Shown here one piece after another: positions 44,152 through 54,100 of a stretch of 64,000 nt of DNA (its first letter is position 1; every line of letters starts with the position of its first letter). The stretch is from JABWCE01 sp964617955 (lineage in GTDB: Bacteria > Bacteroidota > Bacteroidia > NS11-12g > UBA9320), in the NCBI GenBank assembly GCA_964617955.1, contig CAZTXB010000002.1, positions 62,001-126,000 on the forward strand, written 5' to 3'. The notes under the pieces are model-generated. The model was not told the DNA's origin. It did not search any database and was given only the letters and a program-made list of their open reading frames with translations. The position numbers and the translations under genes are program-made.

Positions 44152-47100
44152 CTAGTTTCTTAAAATGGAAATCTTCCCGAGCCAGGACCTTCCATCAGAA
44201 AAGACGATTCGATAAAGGTAAAATCCGGAAGGCAAATGGTCAAATTGCAATGGATGAACCGTGTTACCAATAAGCTCCTTTTCTGTACTTATGCCGCCTG
44301 TTAAATCCAGAAGTTGAAATGTATAGGTTTCTGTGGGAGAGAGGTCGTTGGCCTGCACACTGAACGCACCTTGATTAGGATTTGGATAAACCTTCACACT
44401 TTGTGAATAGTTAATGCCTTTAATTCCCAAATGATCCACACTCACAATCTGGCTGCTGTCGAGGCAAGTACAACCATCAGGATTTCGCATGATCACCCTC
44501 ACCCTGAATTTTCCATCGTGGGGGAAGGCATGCACTGGAACTGCTGCGTTGCTGATGCCGCCACCTTCGAAACTCCATTGGTAAAAGGGATAGGTGGGAA
44601 TATCGGGTCTAAAAATAAATTCATAGCCGCCGGTTTTGGCTGATGTAATGGTAAAACCGCACTTCGGATTTTCATAAATATTCACTGCCTGAGATACACT
44701 GTTGCTGCAACCTCCTGCAATGCTTGCGGTAAGTGAGACATTGTAAGTGATGCTGGCAGTGGTTTTATACTTTTTAACCGGAAGGTACAAAGTGCTGCTG
44801 TCTCCATCGCCAAACTTCCAGCGGTAAGTAATTTGTCCGCTGCCTTTGGTTTTATTGGCAAAAATGACCTCCTGGCCGGCACAAACATCGGTTACATTAA
44901 ATCCGGCAACCGGCTGAACCAAGACCCGGATAACCTTAGAAAAAGATGTGCTGCAGCCGTTATCTCCGGTGGCCCATAAATTGACAGTTCGCAATCCAAG
45001 GTCAGGACAAGGATGCTTTGGGCTTTTGACTGTTGAGGTAAGACCATCGCCAAAATTCCACAGGTATTTTACGGCCACCCCGGGTGGTTCATAAGTGGAA
45101 TTATAAAACTCAACCGGGTCAAGATTGCAGACCTGTCCCGTGGTAAAGAGGGCTTCAGGCGAGGGAATAATGGTAATGTTTTTAATGATGGAATCTTTGC
45201 AACCAAATTGGCTGGTAGCCAAATATTTGACCGATTTAACGCCGGCAGAGCTGTATGAATGGCTTGGGTTCTTGCTGTTGTTTCCGGTCCCATCCCCAAA
45301 ATTCCAACTATCGCCAAACTTATCTCCGGCGCCAATGGTTGTGAGGTTGGTAAAAAAGACCATATTTTTACTGCAATTGCCGGTAACTGAAAAATCGGCT
45401 TTTGGTTTTAAAAATTGATTGGCATTTTTAATGAGTACTGAAGCACAACCGGTATTGGACTTCACACTCAGTCGCACCTTATACCCTCCAGCGCTGGCAT
45501 AGCGGTGAGAGGGGTTGGTTAAATTTGAACTTGCAGAGCCATCACCAAAATCCCAGGTATAGCTCAGTGAGCCTTTGCCAATGGTGGTTTGATTGATAAA
45601 ATTAATATCGCTTCCCTCACAGGCATTCGATACCTTGAAAGCTACTTTTGGTATTTCTGAAATGGTGACACAAAGCGTGGTATCTTTTCTGATATTGTAG
45701 GTATGGCTGGTAACCACCAACTTAACACAATAGGTTCCAAAAGTGGCATAAGTGTGTACCGGAACTTCGTAATTGCTGCTGTCGCCATCGCCAAAGTACC
45801 AATTATAGAGCATGCTGCCGGAGGAGAGGGTGGATAGGTTTTCAAATACAATGGGGGTTCCATCGCAGGCAGGGTTGGTAAATTTGAAATTAACTTTTGG
45901 GGTAGGCACAACGCGAAGATGACGCTGTAAGATGGTGTCACAACCGGTATTCTTATCCATGGCACTCACACTGAATAAGAGGGTACTGTCTAAGTAGTTT
46001 TTTACCCCGGTAAATGAAAAGAGCGCATTGCTACCGGTACTTGTGTTGGGAGGGGTTAAAGTGTAAAAGGAGGAGGGGACAAGGGTACCGTTTATGGTGT
46101 ATGCCGTAAAACCTCCAATTATCCATTTGGTATTGTAGTTGTAATTGGTATAGCCTTTTGGCGGTAGAAGCTCATAGGAATTCACTTTGCCAATTTCCAA
46201 TAAATCGGCCTGGTAGGCAGTGCCAGCTCTTAGAGTGCCCTGAAAAACGGTTCCTTTGATGACGTCGGAACCACCCGGGGAGCTTATCACGGTGAGGGTA
46301 TAAAATGCACTGTCGTTTTTAGCGTCCGGATCTTTGCTCATATTGATGGCCTTGAGTTTATTGCTCCCGACTACAGAGCTTTTGAAAAGGCTTTTTAAGA
46401 GCAAGGTGGTGTCTTTGCCCGGCATCAGTTTTTTTAAAACCACGAACGTATTAATAGCAGCCTGTCCTGCAAAATCGAGTGACACATTGAACCCGGTGGC
46501 GGCCATCGGACCCTTATTTTTGATTTTTAATATGACGTCGGTTCCTCTGTTGGCACAGGTGGGATTGGGACTAATGCTTAAATTGCTGAGTTCCAAATCC
46601 GGATTGCAGTCCTTATTTAGACAATACGTCACATCATCTACCCAAAACTCAGTACTTGGATCCATATCAAATATATTGAGATAGGATACAGAATTAATGC
46701 TATTCGACCAGGAGCCCATGCTGGCATTATCGATAAATACTTGCCAGTTGTTTTTATCAAGGTCAATTTCAACTTTTATTTCGAACCACTTTCCTTGAGG
46801 ATAATTGCCACTGAGAGGGCCAACCTTGAACTGACCCGCATTGTCCATAAAAAATTCGAGGGGCCAACTTACCCCAAGCTTATTGCCACCCTGGAAATTA
46901 AAATAAGCGGCACTGTCTTTACTCACGTAAAAGTTGGCCGTAAATTTAAAAAAGCCTGAAGTATATTGGCCTCCAAAGGGCAGCACCACATCTTGTGGTC
47001 CGGAGCCGTTATAGGAATGGAAGTAAATGGAATGTGTTCCACTGGCCGCTTTGTTGTTCAACACCATGGCATCCTCAGGAGTTCCATCGGCAGCGTTCCA

Positions 47101-47241
47101 GGTTGTCCATGCTCCGGATTGCGGACCTAAATATTTGTTGACGGTGTAACCCTCAAAATTATCAATAAAAAGTTGAGAATAACTTTCAAAATAAGATGCA
47201 AGTATGAAAAGGAGGGTAATACCCTTTGTTAATTTTTTCAT
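44152..47241 (-). CDS. Large PKD-repeat T9SS type A surface protein
   Basis: From the ATG at 47241 the protein has 1029 residues, the first a signal peptide (MKKLTKGITLLFILASYFES). An N-terminal jelly-roll domain (about 25-210; LFIDNFEGYTVNKY, then WFEIKVEIDLDKNNWQVFID) resembles concanavalin-like modules. One Ig-like domain follows. At least six PKD-type repeats lie between about 450 and 930, each with the YxWxFGDG signature (for example YNWYFGDGDSSNYEVPVHTY, YTWDFGDGSASSNLTNPSH). The C-terminal part is a type A sorting domain (VKVYPNPNQGAFSVQ ... GFYLYRIVFSDGRSWLGKISILR). It is likely a surface adhesin or matrix protein; no catalytic domain is visible. Confidence 0.85.
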   Translation of the reverse strand: MKKLTKGITLLFILASYFESYSQLFIDNFEGYTVNKYLGPQSGAWTTWNAADGTPEDAMVLNNKAASGTHSIYFHSYNGSGPQDVVLPFGGQYTSGFFKFTANFYVSKDSAAYFNFQGGNKLGVSWPLEFFMDNAGQFKVGPLSGNYPQGKWFEIKVEIDLDKNNWQVFIDNASMGSWSNSINSVSYLNIFDMDPSTEFWVDDVTYCLNKDCNPDLELSNLSISPNPTCANRGTDVILKIKNKGPMAATGFNVSLDFAGQAAINTFVVLKKLMPGKDTTLLLKSLFKSSVVGSNKLKAINMSKDPDAKNDSAFYTLTVISSPGGSDVIKGTVFQGTLRAGTAYQADLLEIGKVNSYELLPPKGYTNYNYNTKWIIGGFTAYTINGTLVPSSFYTLTPPNTSTGSNALFSFTGVKNYLDSTLLFSVSAMDKNTGCDTILQRHLRVVPTPKVNFKFTNPACDGTPIVFENLSTLSSGSMLYNWYFGDGDSSNYEVPVHTYATFGTYCVKLVVTSHTYNIRKDTTLCVTISEIPKVAFKVSNACEGSDINFINQTTIGKGSLSYTWDFGDGSASSNLTNPSHRYASAGGYKVRLSVKSNTGCASVLIKNANQFLKPKADFSVTGNCSKNMVFFTNLTTIGAGDKFGDSWNFGDGTGNNSKNPSHSYSSAGVKSVKYLATSQFGCKDSIIKNITIIPSPEALFTTGQVCNLDPVEFYNSTYEPPGVAVKYLWNFGDGLTSTVKSPKHPCPDLGLRTVNLWATGDNGCSTSFSKVIRVLVQPVAGFNVTDVCAGQEVIFANKTKGSGQITYRWKFGDGDSSTLYLPVKKYKTTASITYNVSLTASIAGGCSNSVSQAVNIYENPKCGFTITSAKTGGYEFIFRPDIPTYPFYQWSFEGGGISNAAVPVHAFPHDGKFRVRVIMRNPDGCTCLDSSQIVSVDHLGIKGINYSQSVKVYPNPNQGAFSVQANDLSPTETYTFQLLDLTGGISTEKELIGNTVHPLQFDHLPSGFYLYRIVFSDGRSWLGKISILRN

Positions 47242-47331
47242 GTTATCTTGAAGGTGCAATGGACAAATCTAATTCTTAAATCCTTTAAATTCAAGCAGGA
47301 TTTCTCATGAAGCCAATTACTGACGGGTATT

Positions 47332-48633
47332 TTACTTTCGTCCGGGTTTCATGCGATTCATGGTTTTAATCATTTTTCGCATGTCCTCGTATTGCTTCAT
47401 CAATTTATTTACTTCAACAATGGTGCTGCCACTGCCCATGGCAATTCGCTTTTTTCTGCTTCCATCAATTATTTCAGGGTTTTGCCGCTCCTTTGGCGTC
47501 ATGGAATGTATCATGGCCTCGATATTTTTGAAGGAATCGTCAGAGATATCGATGTCTTTCACGGCTTTTCCGACCCCCGGAATCATTCCCATCAAGTCCT
47601 TTAAATTGCCCATTTTTTTGATTTGATTGATTTGTTTTAAGAAATCCTCAAAATTAAATTCGTTCTTCCTCAGTCTTTTATCGAGTCGTTCAGCTTCCTC
47701 AGCATCGAAGGTGAGTTGAGCTTTTTCTACCAGGGAAACGATATCGCCCATACCCAAAATTCGACTGGCCATGCGGTCGGGATAAAAAATATCCAGAGCC
47801 TCAGGCTTTTCACCCATACTTACAAATTTGATCGGTTTATTTACGACCGATTTGATAGAAAGTGCGGCTCCACCGCGGGTATCGCCATCCAGCTTGGTAA
47901 GCACAACGCCATCAAAATCTAAGCGATCGTTGAAGGCCTTGGCGGTATTTACCGCATCCTGACCTGTCATGCTATCCACCACAAAAAGGGTTTCTGAAGG
48001 CTGAACCTGTTTTTTGATGTCAGAAATCTCTTTCATCATTTCTTCATCAATACTCAATCGCCCGGCAGTATCAATGATGACGATGTCATGTGAAAGAATT
48101 CTGGCTTGTTTAATTCCGTTGGCTGCAATCAATTTAGGGTCTTTGTTGTTGTCTTCAAAATAAACCGGTACGCCTACCAACTGGCCGAGTACCTTAATTT
48201 GTTCAATCGCAGCTGGACGATAAACATCACAAGCAATGATGTAAGGACTTCTTCCTTTGCTTTTAAGGTGATGTGCCAATTTTCCCGTAAAGGTGGTTTT
48301 CCCGGAACCTTGCAAGCCTGCAACCAGAATCACAGCCGGACTTCCTTTAATATTGATATCGGTTTTCGAGCCCCCTAAAAGCTCTACCATTTCATCATGG
48401 ACAATTTTGGTCATCAATTGACCCGGTGAGATACTGGTCAGTACGTTTTGCCCGATGGCCTTGTCCTTTATACCGCTGGTGAAATCTTTGGCTATTTTAA
48501 AGCTTACGTCGGCGTCTAAAAGAGCCCGTCGGATTTCTTTTACTGTTTCGGCAACATTTATTTCTGTGATTCTTCCCTGTCCCTTAAGGGTTTTGATAGC
48601 CTTTTCAAGCTTGGCACTTAAACTTTCAAACAT
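47332..48633 (-). CDS. ffh: Signal recognition particle protein Ffh
   Basis: The 433-residue GTPase binds 4.5S RNA and signal sequences and docks with FtsY. The N domain (FESLSAKLEKAIKTLKGQGR) is followed by the G domain, with the P-loop GLQGSGKTTFTGKLA, G2/RPAAIEQ, DTAGR (G3) and TKLDGDTRGGAALS (G4). The M domain has FNFEDFLKQINQIKKMGNLKDLMGMIPG and the RNA-binding RQNPEIIDGSRKKRIAMGSG. It is full-length. It is transcribed away from rplU; no SRP RNA gene was found in the flanks. Confidence 0.95.
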   Translation of the reverse strand: MFESLSAKLEKAIKTLKGQGRITEINVAETVKEIRRALLDADVSFKIAKDFTSGIKDKAIGQNVLTSISPGQLMTKIVHDEMVELLGGSKTDINIKGSPAVILVAGLQGSGKTTFTGKLAHHLKSKGRSPYIIACDVYRPAAIEQIKVLGQLVGVPVYFEDNNKDPKLIAANGIKQARILSHDIVIIDTAGRLSIDEEMMKEISDIKKQVQPSETLFVVDSMTGQDAVNTAKAFNDRLDFDGVVLTKLDGDTRGGAALSIKSVVNKPIKFVSMGEKPEALDIFYPDRMASRILGMGDIVSLVEKAQLTFDAEEAERLDKRLRKNEFNFEDFLKQINQIKKMGNLKDLMGMIPGVGKAVKDIDISDDSFKNIEAMIHSMTPKERQNPEIIDGSRKKRIAMGSGSTIVEVNKLMKQYEDMRKMIKTMNRMKPGRK

Positions 48634-48815
48634 GGCTGCGAAGTTATGAAGTTATCTGTTTTTTTTTGAAATGAATTTTTCACTGAGCTGGAATGAATAA
48701 ACAAAGGACCTCACTTTTGGAGAGGCTCTATACCGGTGATTTTTTGTGCTTAAACCGGAAAGTGTGGTGTCATGCCATATCATTTGACCAATTTTTTAGA
48801 ATTTTAAAAAACCCA

Positions 48816-48846
48816 TTTGAATTTTTGATTTTAATAATTACTTTTG
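48816..48846 (+). promoter_or_regulatory. Promoter of rplU-rpmA
   Basis: TTTG (48816-48819), 19 bp, TACTTTTG (48839-48846) is an almost ideal Bacteroidota promoter. The ATG of rplU is 17 bp after the -7 box, giving a very short leader. This supports the internal start at 48864 rather than the longer frame. Confidence 0.7.
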
Positions 48847-48863
48847 CAACCCTTAAAAAGAAT

Positions 48864-49175
48864 ATGTACGCAATAGTAAATATAGCCGGTCAGCAATTCA
48901 AAGTTTCAGAAAATCAGAACCTTTATGTTCATCGCTTACAAAATGAAGAAGGTAGCTCTGTCGAATTTAACCAGGTGTTATTTGTTGATAATGATGGTAA
49001 ACTAAAAATTGGAGCCCCTACGGTTAAGGGCGCTTCCGTAAAAGCAAAAGTTTTATCGCATTTAAAAGGAGATAAAGTTATTGTTTTCAAAAAGAAACGC
49101 AGAAAGGGATACCGTCTTAAGCGCGGTCACAGACAATATTTAACCAGAATTCAAATAGAATCTATAAAAGCATAA
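48864..49175 (+). CDS. rplU: 50S ribosomal protein L21
   Basis: The 103-residue protein begins MYAIVNIAGQQFKVSENQNLYV and ends with the basic VFKKKRRKGYRLKRGHRQYLTRIQI, exactly L21. The frame is open upstream to 48693, but the extension overlaps the promoter and has no L21 similarity. L21 binds 23S rRNA. The rpmA gene follows 3 bp later, as in most bacteria. Confidence 0.96.
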   Translation: MYAIVNIAGQQFKVSENQNLYVHRLQNEEGSSVEFNQVLFVDNDGKLKIGAPTVKGASVKAKVLSHLKGDKVIVFKKKRRKGYRLKRGHRQYLTRIQIESIKA

Positions 49176-49178
49176 CCC

Positions 49179-49436
49179 ATGGCACATAAAAAAGGAGCAG
49201 GCTCGGTAAAAAACGGAAGAGAATCGCATAGCAAACGGTTGGGAGTTAAATTATTCGGCGGCCAGGCGGCCATTGCTGGTAATATTATTGTTCGTCAACG
49301 CGGAACCAAACATCACCCAAGTGAAGGGGTTGGCATAGGAAAAGACCATACCTTGTTTGCCTTGGTGGACGGAACCGTTACCTTTAAAAAGGGAAGAGAC
49401 AACAGATCCTTCGTTTCTGTTTTAGAAAAATCCTAA
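49179..49436 (+). CDS. rpmA: 50S ribosomal protein L27
   Basis: The 85-residue protein begins MAHKKGAGSVKNGRESHSKR and contains LGVKLFGGQAAIAGNIIVRQRGTKHHPSEGVGIGKDHTLFAL, the L27 signature. Its N-terminus reaches the peptidyl transferase centre. No N-terminal extension needing cleavage is present. It is co-transcribed with rplU and followed by a terminator. Confidence 0.96.
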   Translation: MAHKKGAGSVKNGRESHSKRLGVKLFGGQAAIAGNIIVRQRGTKHHPSEGVGIGKDHTLFALVDGTVTFKKGRDNRSFVSVLEKS

Positions 49437-49457
49437 GCTTTAAAATATTTTAAAATG

Positions 49458-49475
49458 AGCAACCTACGGGTTGCT
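49458..49475 (+). terminator. Terminator of rplU-rpmA
   Basis: AGCAACC (49458-49464) and GGTTGCT (49469-49475) form a 7-bp stem with a 4-nt loop, followed by eight T residues, 21 bp after the rpmA stop. Confidence 0.88.
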
Positions 49476-49488
49476 TTTTTTTTGTCGT

Positions 49489-50616
49489 CTATGGAGCCTT
49501 GAGTTTTAAGAGACTCACGATCTTATGAAAAATTTCGGTATTCTCATAAATGCCGGTAAATTGATCAGCTCCCGGGCCATAGGCAAAAACAGGAACCAGA
49601 CTTCCGGTGTGGTGGACAGTTGTAAAAGCTCCTTGTACTTTTTTTTCCTTTACCGAGCCCCCATTTAAAGCATAACCGCCTGTTTCATGATCGGCTGTAA
49701 CCACAACCAGGGTATTTCCATCCTTTTGTGCCCAATCCAGTACTTTGCCAATGGTGGCATCAAAGTCGAGCATCTCTGAAATGATGTAATCCGAATTGTT
49801 GTCATGGCCTCCCCAATCAATTTGTGAGCCCTCAACTATTAAAAAAAAGCCTGAATGGCTTTCGTTTAAAACTTCAACGGCTTTGAGCGACGCTTTTTCA
49901 CTGTAATTGCCACGACCATCAGTCATACTTAGATTATGGCCGTAATTTGAAAAGGCGTAAAATTTTGAAGATGCGATATTTTCAAGATTTATGGTACTGT
50001 CTAAAACTTCATATCCCTTTTTCCGAAGGGTGTCCAATAAATTTTTTCCATCCTTTCGGTTAGTAAAGTATCGTTGACCACCACCCATCATCACCTCTAA
50101 ATCCACGTTGGTAAAATCTTCGGCAATTTCATATTCGAGTTTTCGGTTTTCTGCATGTGCTGCAAAGCTGGCCGGCGTGGCATGAGTCATTGCGCAAGTC
50201 ACCACCATGCCGGTCCGAAGGCCTTTGTTTTCTGCTAATTCAATAAGGGTAGGCTTAGGATTTTTTAAACTGTCCAAACCTATAGCACCATTGTAGGTTT
50301 TTTCACCTATCGAAAATGCCGTTGCGCCAGCAGCGCTGTCGGTGATAAAATTATCGGAGCTGTTTGTTTTGATGAATCCAATCTTTTTGAATCGCGCCAG
50401 GTTTAGGTCACCTTCCTTACACACCAATGCAGCTGAGATTTGAGAGAGGCCCATGCCATCTCCAATCATGAAAATGACATTCTTTGGTTTTTTTTGGGCA
50501 TGGCGATCCTGAGCTTTTAAACTTGAAAAGTCGACACACATCAAAAAAATAAACAAGATAACAAGCCCTAACTTGATTCCTGAGCCATCTGCCATGCAAA
50601 GCTTATTCTTCGTCAT
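49489..50616 (-). CDS. Secreted alkaline phosphatase
   Basis: The 375-residue protein is of the PhoA superfamily. The motifs are intact: Asp53 in FMIGDGMG (metal), Ser94 in ITDSAAGATAF (phosphorylated nucleophile), SQIDWGGHDNNSDY, TADHETGGYAL and TVHHTGSLVPVFAYGPGA. A hydrophobic segment near the start (about 15-34) acts as the signal peptide. The frame starts at 50616 and overlaps the upstream gene stop by 14 bp; ATG at 50595 is an alternative. It releases phosphate from organic esters in the periplasm. With the response regulator and TonB receptor at 38-42 kb it may belong to a phosphate regulon, although I see no clear Pho box right before it. Confidence 0.92.
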   Translation of the reverse strand: MTKNKLCMADGSGIKLGLVILFIFLMCVDFSSLKAQDRHAQKKPKNVIFMIGDGMGLSQISAALVCKEGDLNLARFKKIGFIKTNSSDNFITDSAAGATAFSIGEKTYNGAIGLDSLKNPKPTLIELAENKGLRTGMVVTCAMTHATPASFAAHAENRKLEYEIAEDFTNVDLEVMMGGGQRYFTNRKDGKNLLDTLRKKGYEVLDSTINLENIASSKFYAFSNYGHNLSMTDGRGNYSEKASLKAVEVLNESHSGFFLIVEGSQIDWGGHDNNSDYIISEMLDFDATIGKVLDWAQKDGNTLVVVTADHETGGYALNGGSVKEKKVQGAFTTVHHTGSLVPVFAYGPGADQFTGIYENTEIFHKIVSLLKLKAP

Positions 50617-51076
50617 CTTTGGGTTTGTTCTTTATGTAACGAATTTTGTCACGAACGATAAAAACATTTTCGAAATTTCTCAGTAAATATTTTTCTACAG
50701 GTTTGGCTTCGTCTTCTTTTAGAAAATTACCAACCCTCACCTTGTAATTAGGGGATTGGTACACGACGTATATCTCGTCGTAATACTCGGGGTAATACCT
50801 CCTCGCTTTATCGCGCATGGCATAGGCCTTCTTTCGGTCGTTGCTGAAAAATACTTGTACGCGGTAGCCCGGCACATTGAGGGTATCCGGTTTTGCGTCG
50901 GCTATTTTTTTGCGCTCATAGCGAACACTCACCACCTCATACAAAGCTGAGTCGACAACAACTTCAATTTTGCCTTGTGCATACAGGGGCTTAGCCCCCA
51001 TACAAGTCAAAAGAATGAACAGAACACCAGCCTTTACAGGATTAAATAGTTTAAAATGCTTCATGCCCATTCTCAT
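50603..51076 (-). CDS. Secreted SPOR-like domain protein
   Basis: The 157-residue protein has a signal peptide (about 1-33). The domain looks like SPOR: NVPGYRVQVFFSNDRKKAYAMRDKARRYYPEYYDEIYVVYQSPNYKVRVGNFLKEDEAKPVEKYLLRNF has the paired beta-alpha-beta pattern with YRVQV and YKVRVGNF strands. SPOR domains bind denuded glycan strands of peptidoglycan. The stop overlaps the alkaline phosphatase start, so they are coupled. The function of the pair is unknown. Confidence 0.75.
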   Translation of the reverse strand: MRMGMKHFKLFNPVKAGVLFILLTCMGAKPLYAQGKIEVVVDSALYEVVSVRYERKKIADAKPDTLNVPGYRVQVFFSNDRKKAYAMRDKARRYYPEYYDEIYVVYQSPNYKVRVGNFLKEDEAKPVEKYLLRNFENVFIVRDKIRYIKNKPKDDEE

Positions 51077-51156
51077 AGTGTTATGTTTATGCTTTTCAAA
51101 AATAAGAACTTTGAAATAAAGCTTCTGATTTTATAAAAATTTATCCTCTCTCTGTC

Positions 51157-54100
51157 CTAAGCAAGTTCCTTGCCATGACATTTTTTAAATTTCAAACCGC
51201 TACCGCAAGGGCATGGGTCGTTTCGCCCAACTTTTGGCCCGGCTTTTATGGGGTCCTGGTGAACCCTCTCAGGTGCTGAGCTAGTTATAGCCTGTTGATT
51301 GGGAGTAGGGGTGCCCGCATCGTTTCGGGTGGTCTTCATCCTGCTCATATCTGTTCTTTGTCTCAATTGACGGGCTTCTTTCAGGTCATCTTCATCTGTT
51401 CCTGCAATAAACCCCTTAAAGGTCATGGACAAAATCTCATTGTTAAGGGTTGATAACATTTCGCCGAAGAGGTTAAAGGATTCCTGTTTGTAAATAAGCA
51501 AGGGGTCTTTTTGCTCCAGGTAGGCTGTTGCAACCGCCTGCTTCAGGTCATCTAACTCTCTCAAATGCTCTTTCCAATGATCGTCGATGCTTGCAAGGGT
51601 GACATATTTTTCAAAATTGCTAATCAGTTCCCTTCCTTCGCTCTCTATGGTTTTGTTTACATTGGCCACCACATTTAAAGTTTTTACGCCATCGGTAAAT
51701 GGTACAATGATATTGTCGATTTGTCCATTTTTTTCCATTTGCATGCGCTTGAACACATTAATTGCAGCCTGACGAATGTGCAAGGATTTTTCATGGTAAT
51801 GGTGATTGAGCAGTTCGAATAATTTTTCAGAGAGTTCCTCGTCTTTTAACTTGCTGTATTCATCCTCAGTAAATTCCGGTTCGTATGCCAGAATTCTCAA
51901 TATTTCCATTCTGAAATCTTCGTAAGGCAATGATTCTCTTAACTCGGCTACCTTTTCAGAACTCAGCTGGAAAAGCATGTTGTTCAAATCCACCGACAAC
52001 CTGTCACCGAACAATGCATTTTTTCGCAACGAATAGATAACCGTCCTTTGCTTGTTCATCACATCGTCATACTCCAGCAGTCGTTTTCTTGTCCCGAAAT
52101 TATTTTGTTCTACTTTTTTCTGTGAGCGTTCAATGGTTTTAGAAATCATGGAATGTTGTATCACTTCACCCTCCTTGTAACCAAAGCGGTCCATAATTTT
52201 TGAAACCCTCTCGCTGCCGAATAATCGCATGAGGTCATCTTCCAGACTTACAAAAAATTGCGAACTTCCCGGATCCCCTTGTCGTCCGGCGCGACCTCGT
52301 AACTGCCGGTCAACCCTACGACTTTCGTGTCTTTCTGTTCCTATGATCGCCAATCCACCGGCTTCTTTCACTCCGGGACCTAATTTTATGTCGGTTCCCC
52401 TTCCTGCCATGTTCGTGGCAATGGTTACAGCAGAAGCCTGACCGGCTTCAGCTACAATATCGGCCTCTCGTTGATGTTGTTTGGCGTTGAGCACATTGTG
52501 TTTGATCTTGCGCATGGAAAGCATTTTTCCAAGCAGCTCCGATATCTCCACAGAAGTTGTACCCACCAAAACGGGACGTCCTTTGGAAGTTAAATCTACA
52601 ATTTCCTCAATAACTGCATTGTATTTTTCCCGCTTTGTTTTGTAAACCAAATCTTGTCTATCGTCTCTGACAATGTGCCTGTTTGAAGGGATGACCACCA
52701 CATCTAACTTATAAATGGTCCATAATTCTCCCGCTTCTGTTTCGGCTGTACCGGTCATACCAGCAAGCTTATGGTACATTCTGAAGAAATTTTGCAAGGT
52801 GATGGTGGCAAAAGTTTGCGTAGCATTTTCAACTTTCACATTTTCTTTGGCCTCTAATGCCTGATGCAAGCCATCGGAATATCGGCGGCCATCCAGCACA
52901 CGGCCGGTTTGCTCATCCACAATTTTTATTTTCCCCTCCTGAACAATGTATTCCACGTCCCTTTCAAAAAGGGTATAGGCCTTGAGAAGTTGATTAATGG
53001 AATGTATGCGCTCCGATTTTATCGAAAATTCTCTCATCAATTCTTCCTTGCGAATTGCCTTTTCTTTTTCGTCGCCAATTTCCTTTTCAATTTCTGCGAT
53101 TTCTGAACCCACATCGGGAAGAATGAAGAAATGGGAATCTTCACCTGCCGCGGTTATCATTTCGATGCCTTTATCGGTTAATTCAATGCTGTTGTTTTTT
53201 TCATCGATTGTGAAATACAACTCAGCGTCGGCTTTGGGCATCTCCCTCTGCTGGTCGGCAAGGTGATAGCTTTCCGATTTTGTAAAAATCGATTTTATGC
53301 CAGTTTCACCCAAATATTTGATGAGCGCTTTATTTTTAGGAAATCCCCTTTGACAACGCAATAAGGCTAAACCACCTCCCTTTTCATCACCCGCTTCAAT
53401 GAGTCGCTTGGCTTCAAGCAAAGCGCCATTCACATATTTTTTTTGTGCCTCTACAATTTTCTCAATGCGCGGCTTAAGATGGGCAAATTCATGCTGATCG
53501 CCTTTGGGAACCGGACCTGAAATGATTAAGGGCGTTCGGGCGTCGTCTATGAGCACCGAGTCCACCTCATCTACCATGGCGAAGTGATGTTTGCGCTGCA
53601 CCAATTCCTCAGGGTCATGACACATGTTGTCTCTTAAATAGTCGAAACCAAATTCATTGTTGGTTCCATAAGTGATATCGGCTTGATAGGCTTTTCTCCT
53701 TTCAGGGGAATTGGGTTGATGGTAATCAATACAGTCAACGCTTAACCCGTGAAATTTGAACAATGGTCCATTCCACTCACAATCTCGTCGGGCCAGGTAA
53801 TCGTTCACCGTCACAATATGCACACCCCGTCCGCCAATTGCATTGAGGTAAGCCGGTAAAGTCGAAACCAGAGTTTTTCCTTCACCTGTGGCCATTTCGG
53901 CAATTTTTCCGCTATGCAAAACCATTCCACCTATAAGCTGAACATCGTAGTGCACCATATTCCATTTTACCCTGAGACCGGCGGCATCCCATTCGTTTTT
54001 ATAAATGGCTTTTTCTCCTTTTATTTCCAGAAAGTCTTCTTTAATCGCAAGTTCCCTGTCATGGGCGGTAGCAGTTACTTCAATTTCCTCATTTTCACTG

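Noticed and set aside
44152..47241. DNA-level tandem repeat
   Set aside because: The repeated YxWxFGDG motif is a protein-level PKD pattern; the DNA copies are diverged and not a recent tandem array.
48693..48863. 57-residue N-terminal extension of L21
   Set aside because: The extension covers the promoter (48816-48846), and L21 proteins begin at the MYAIV-type start.
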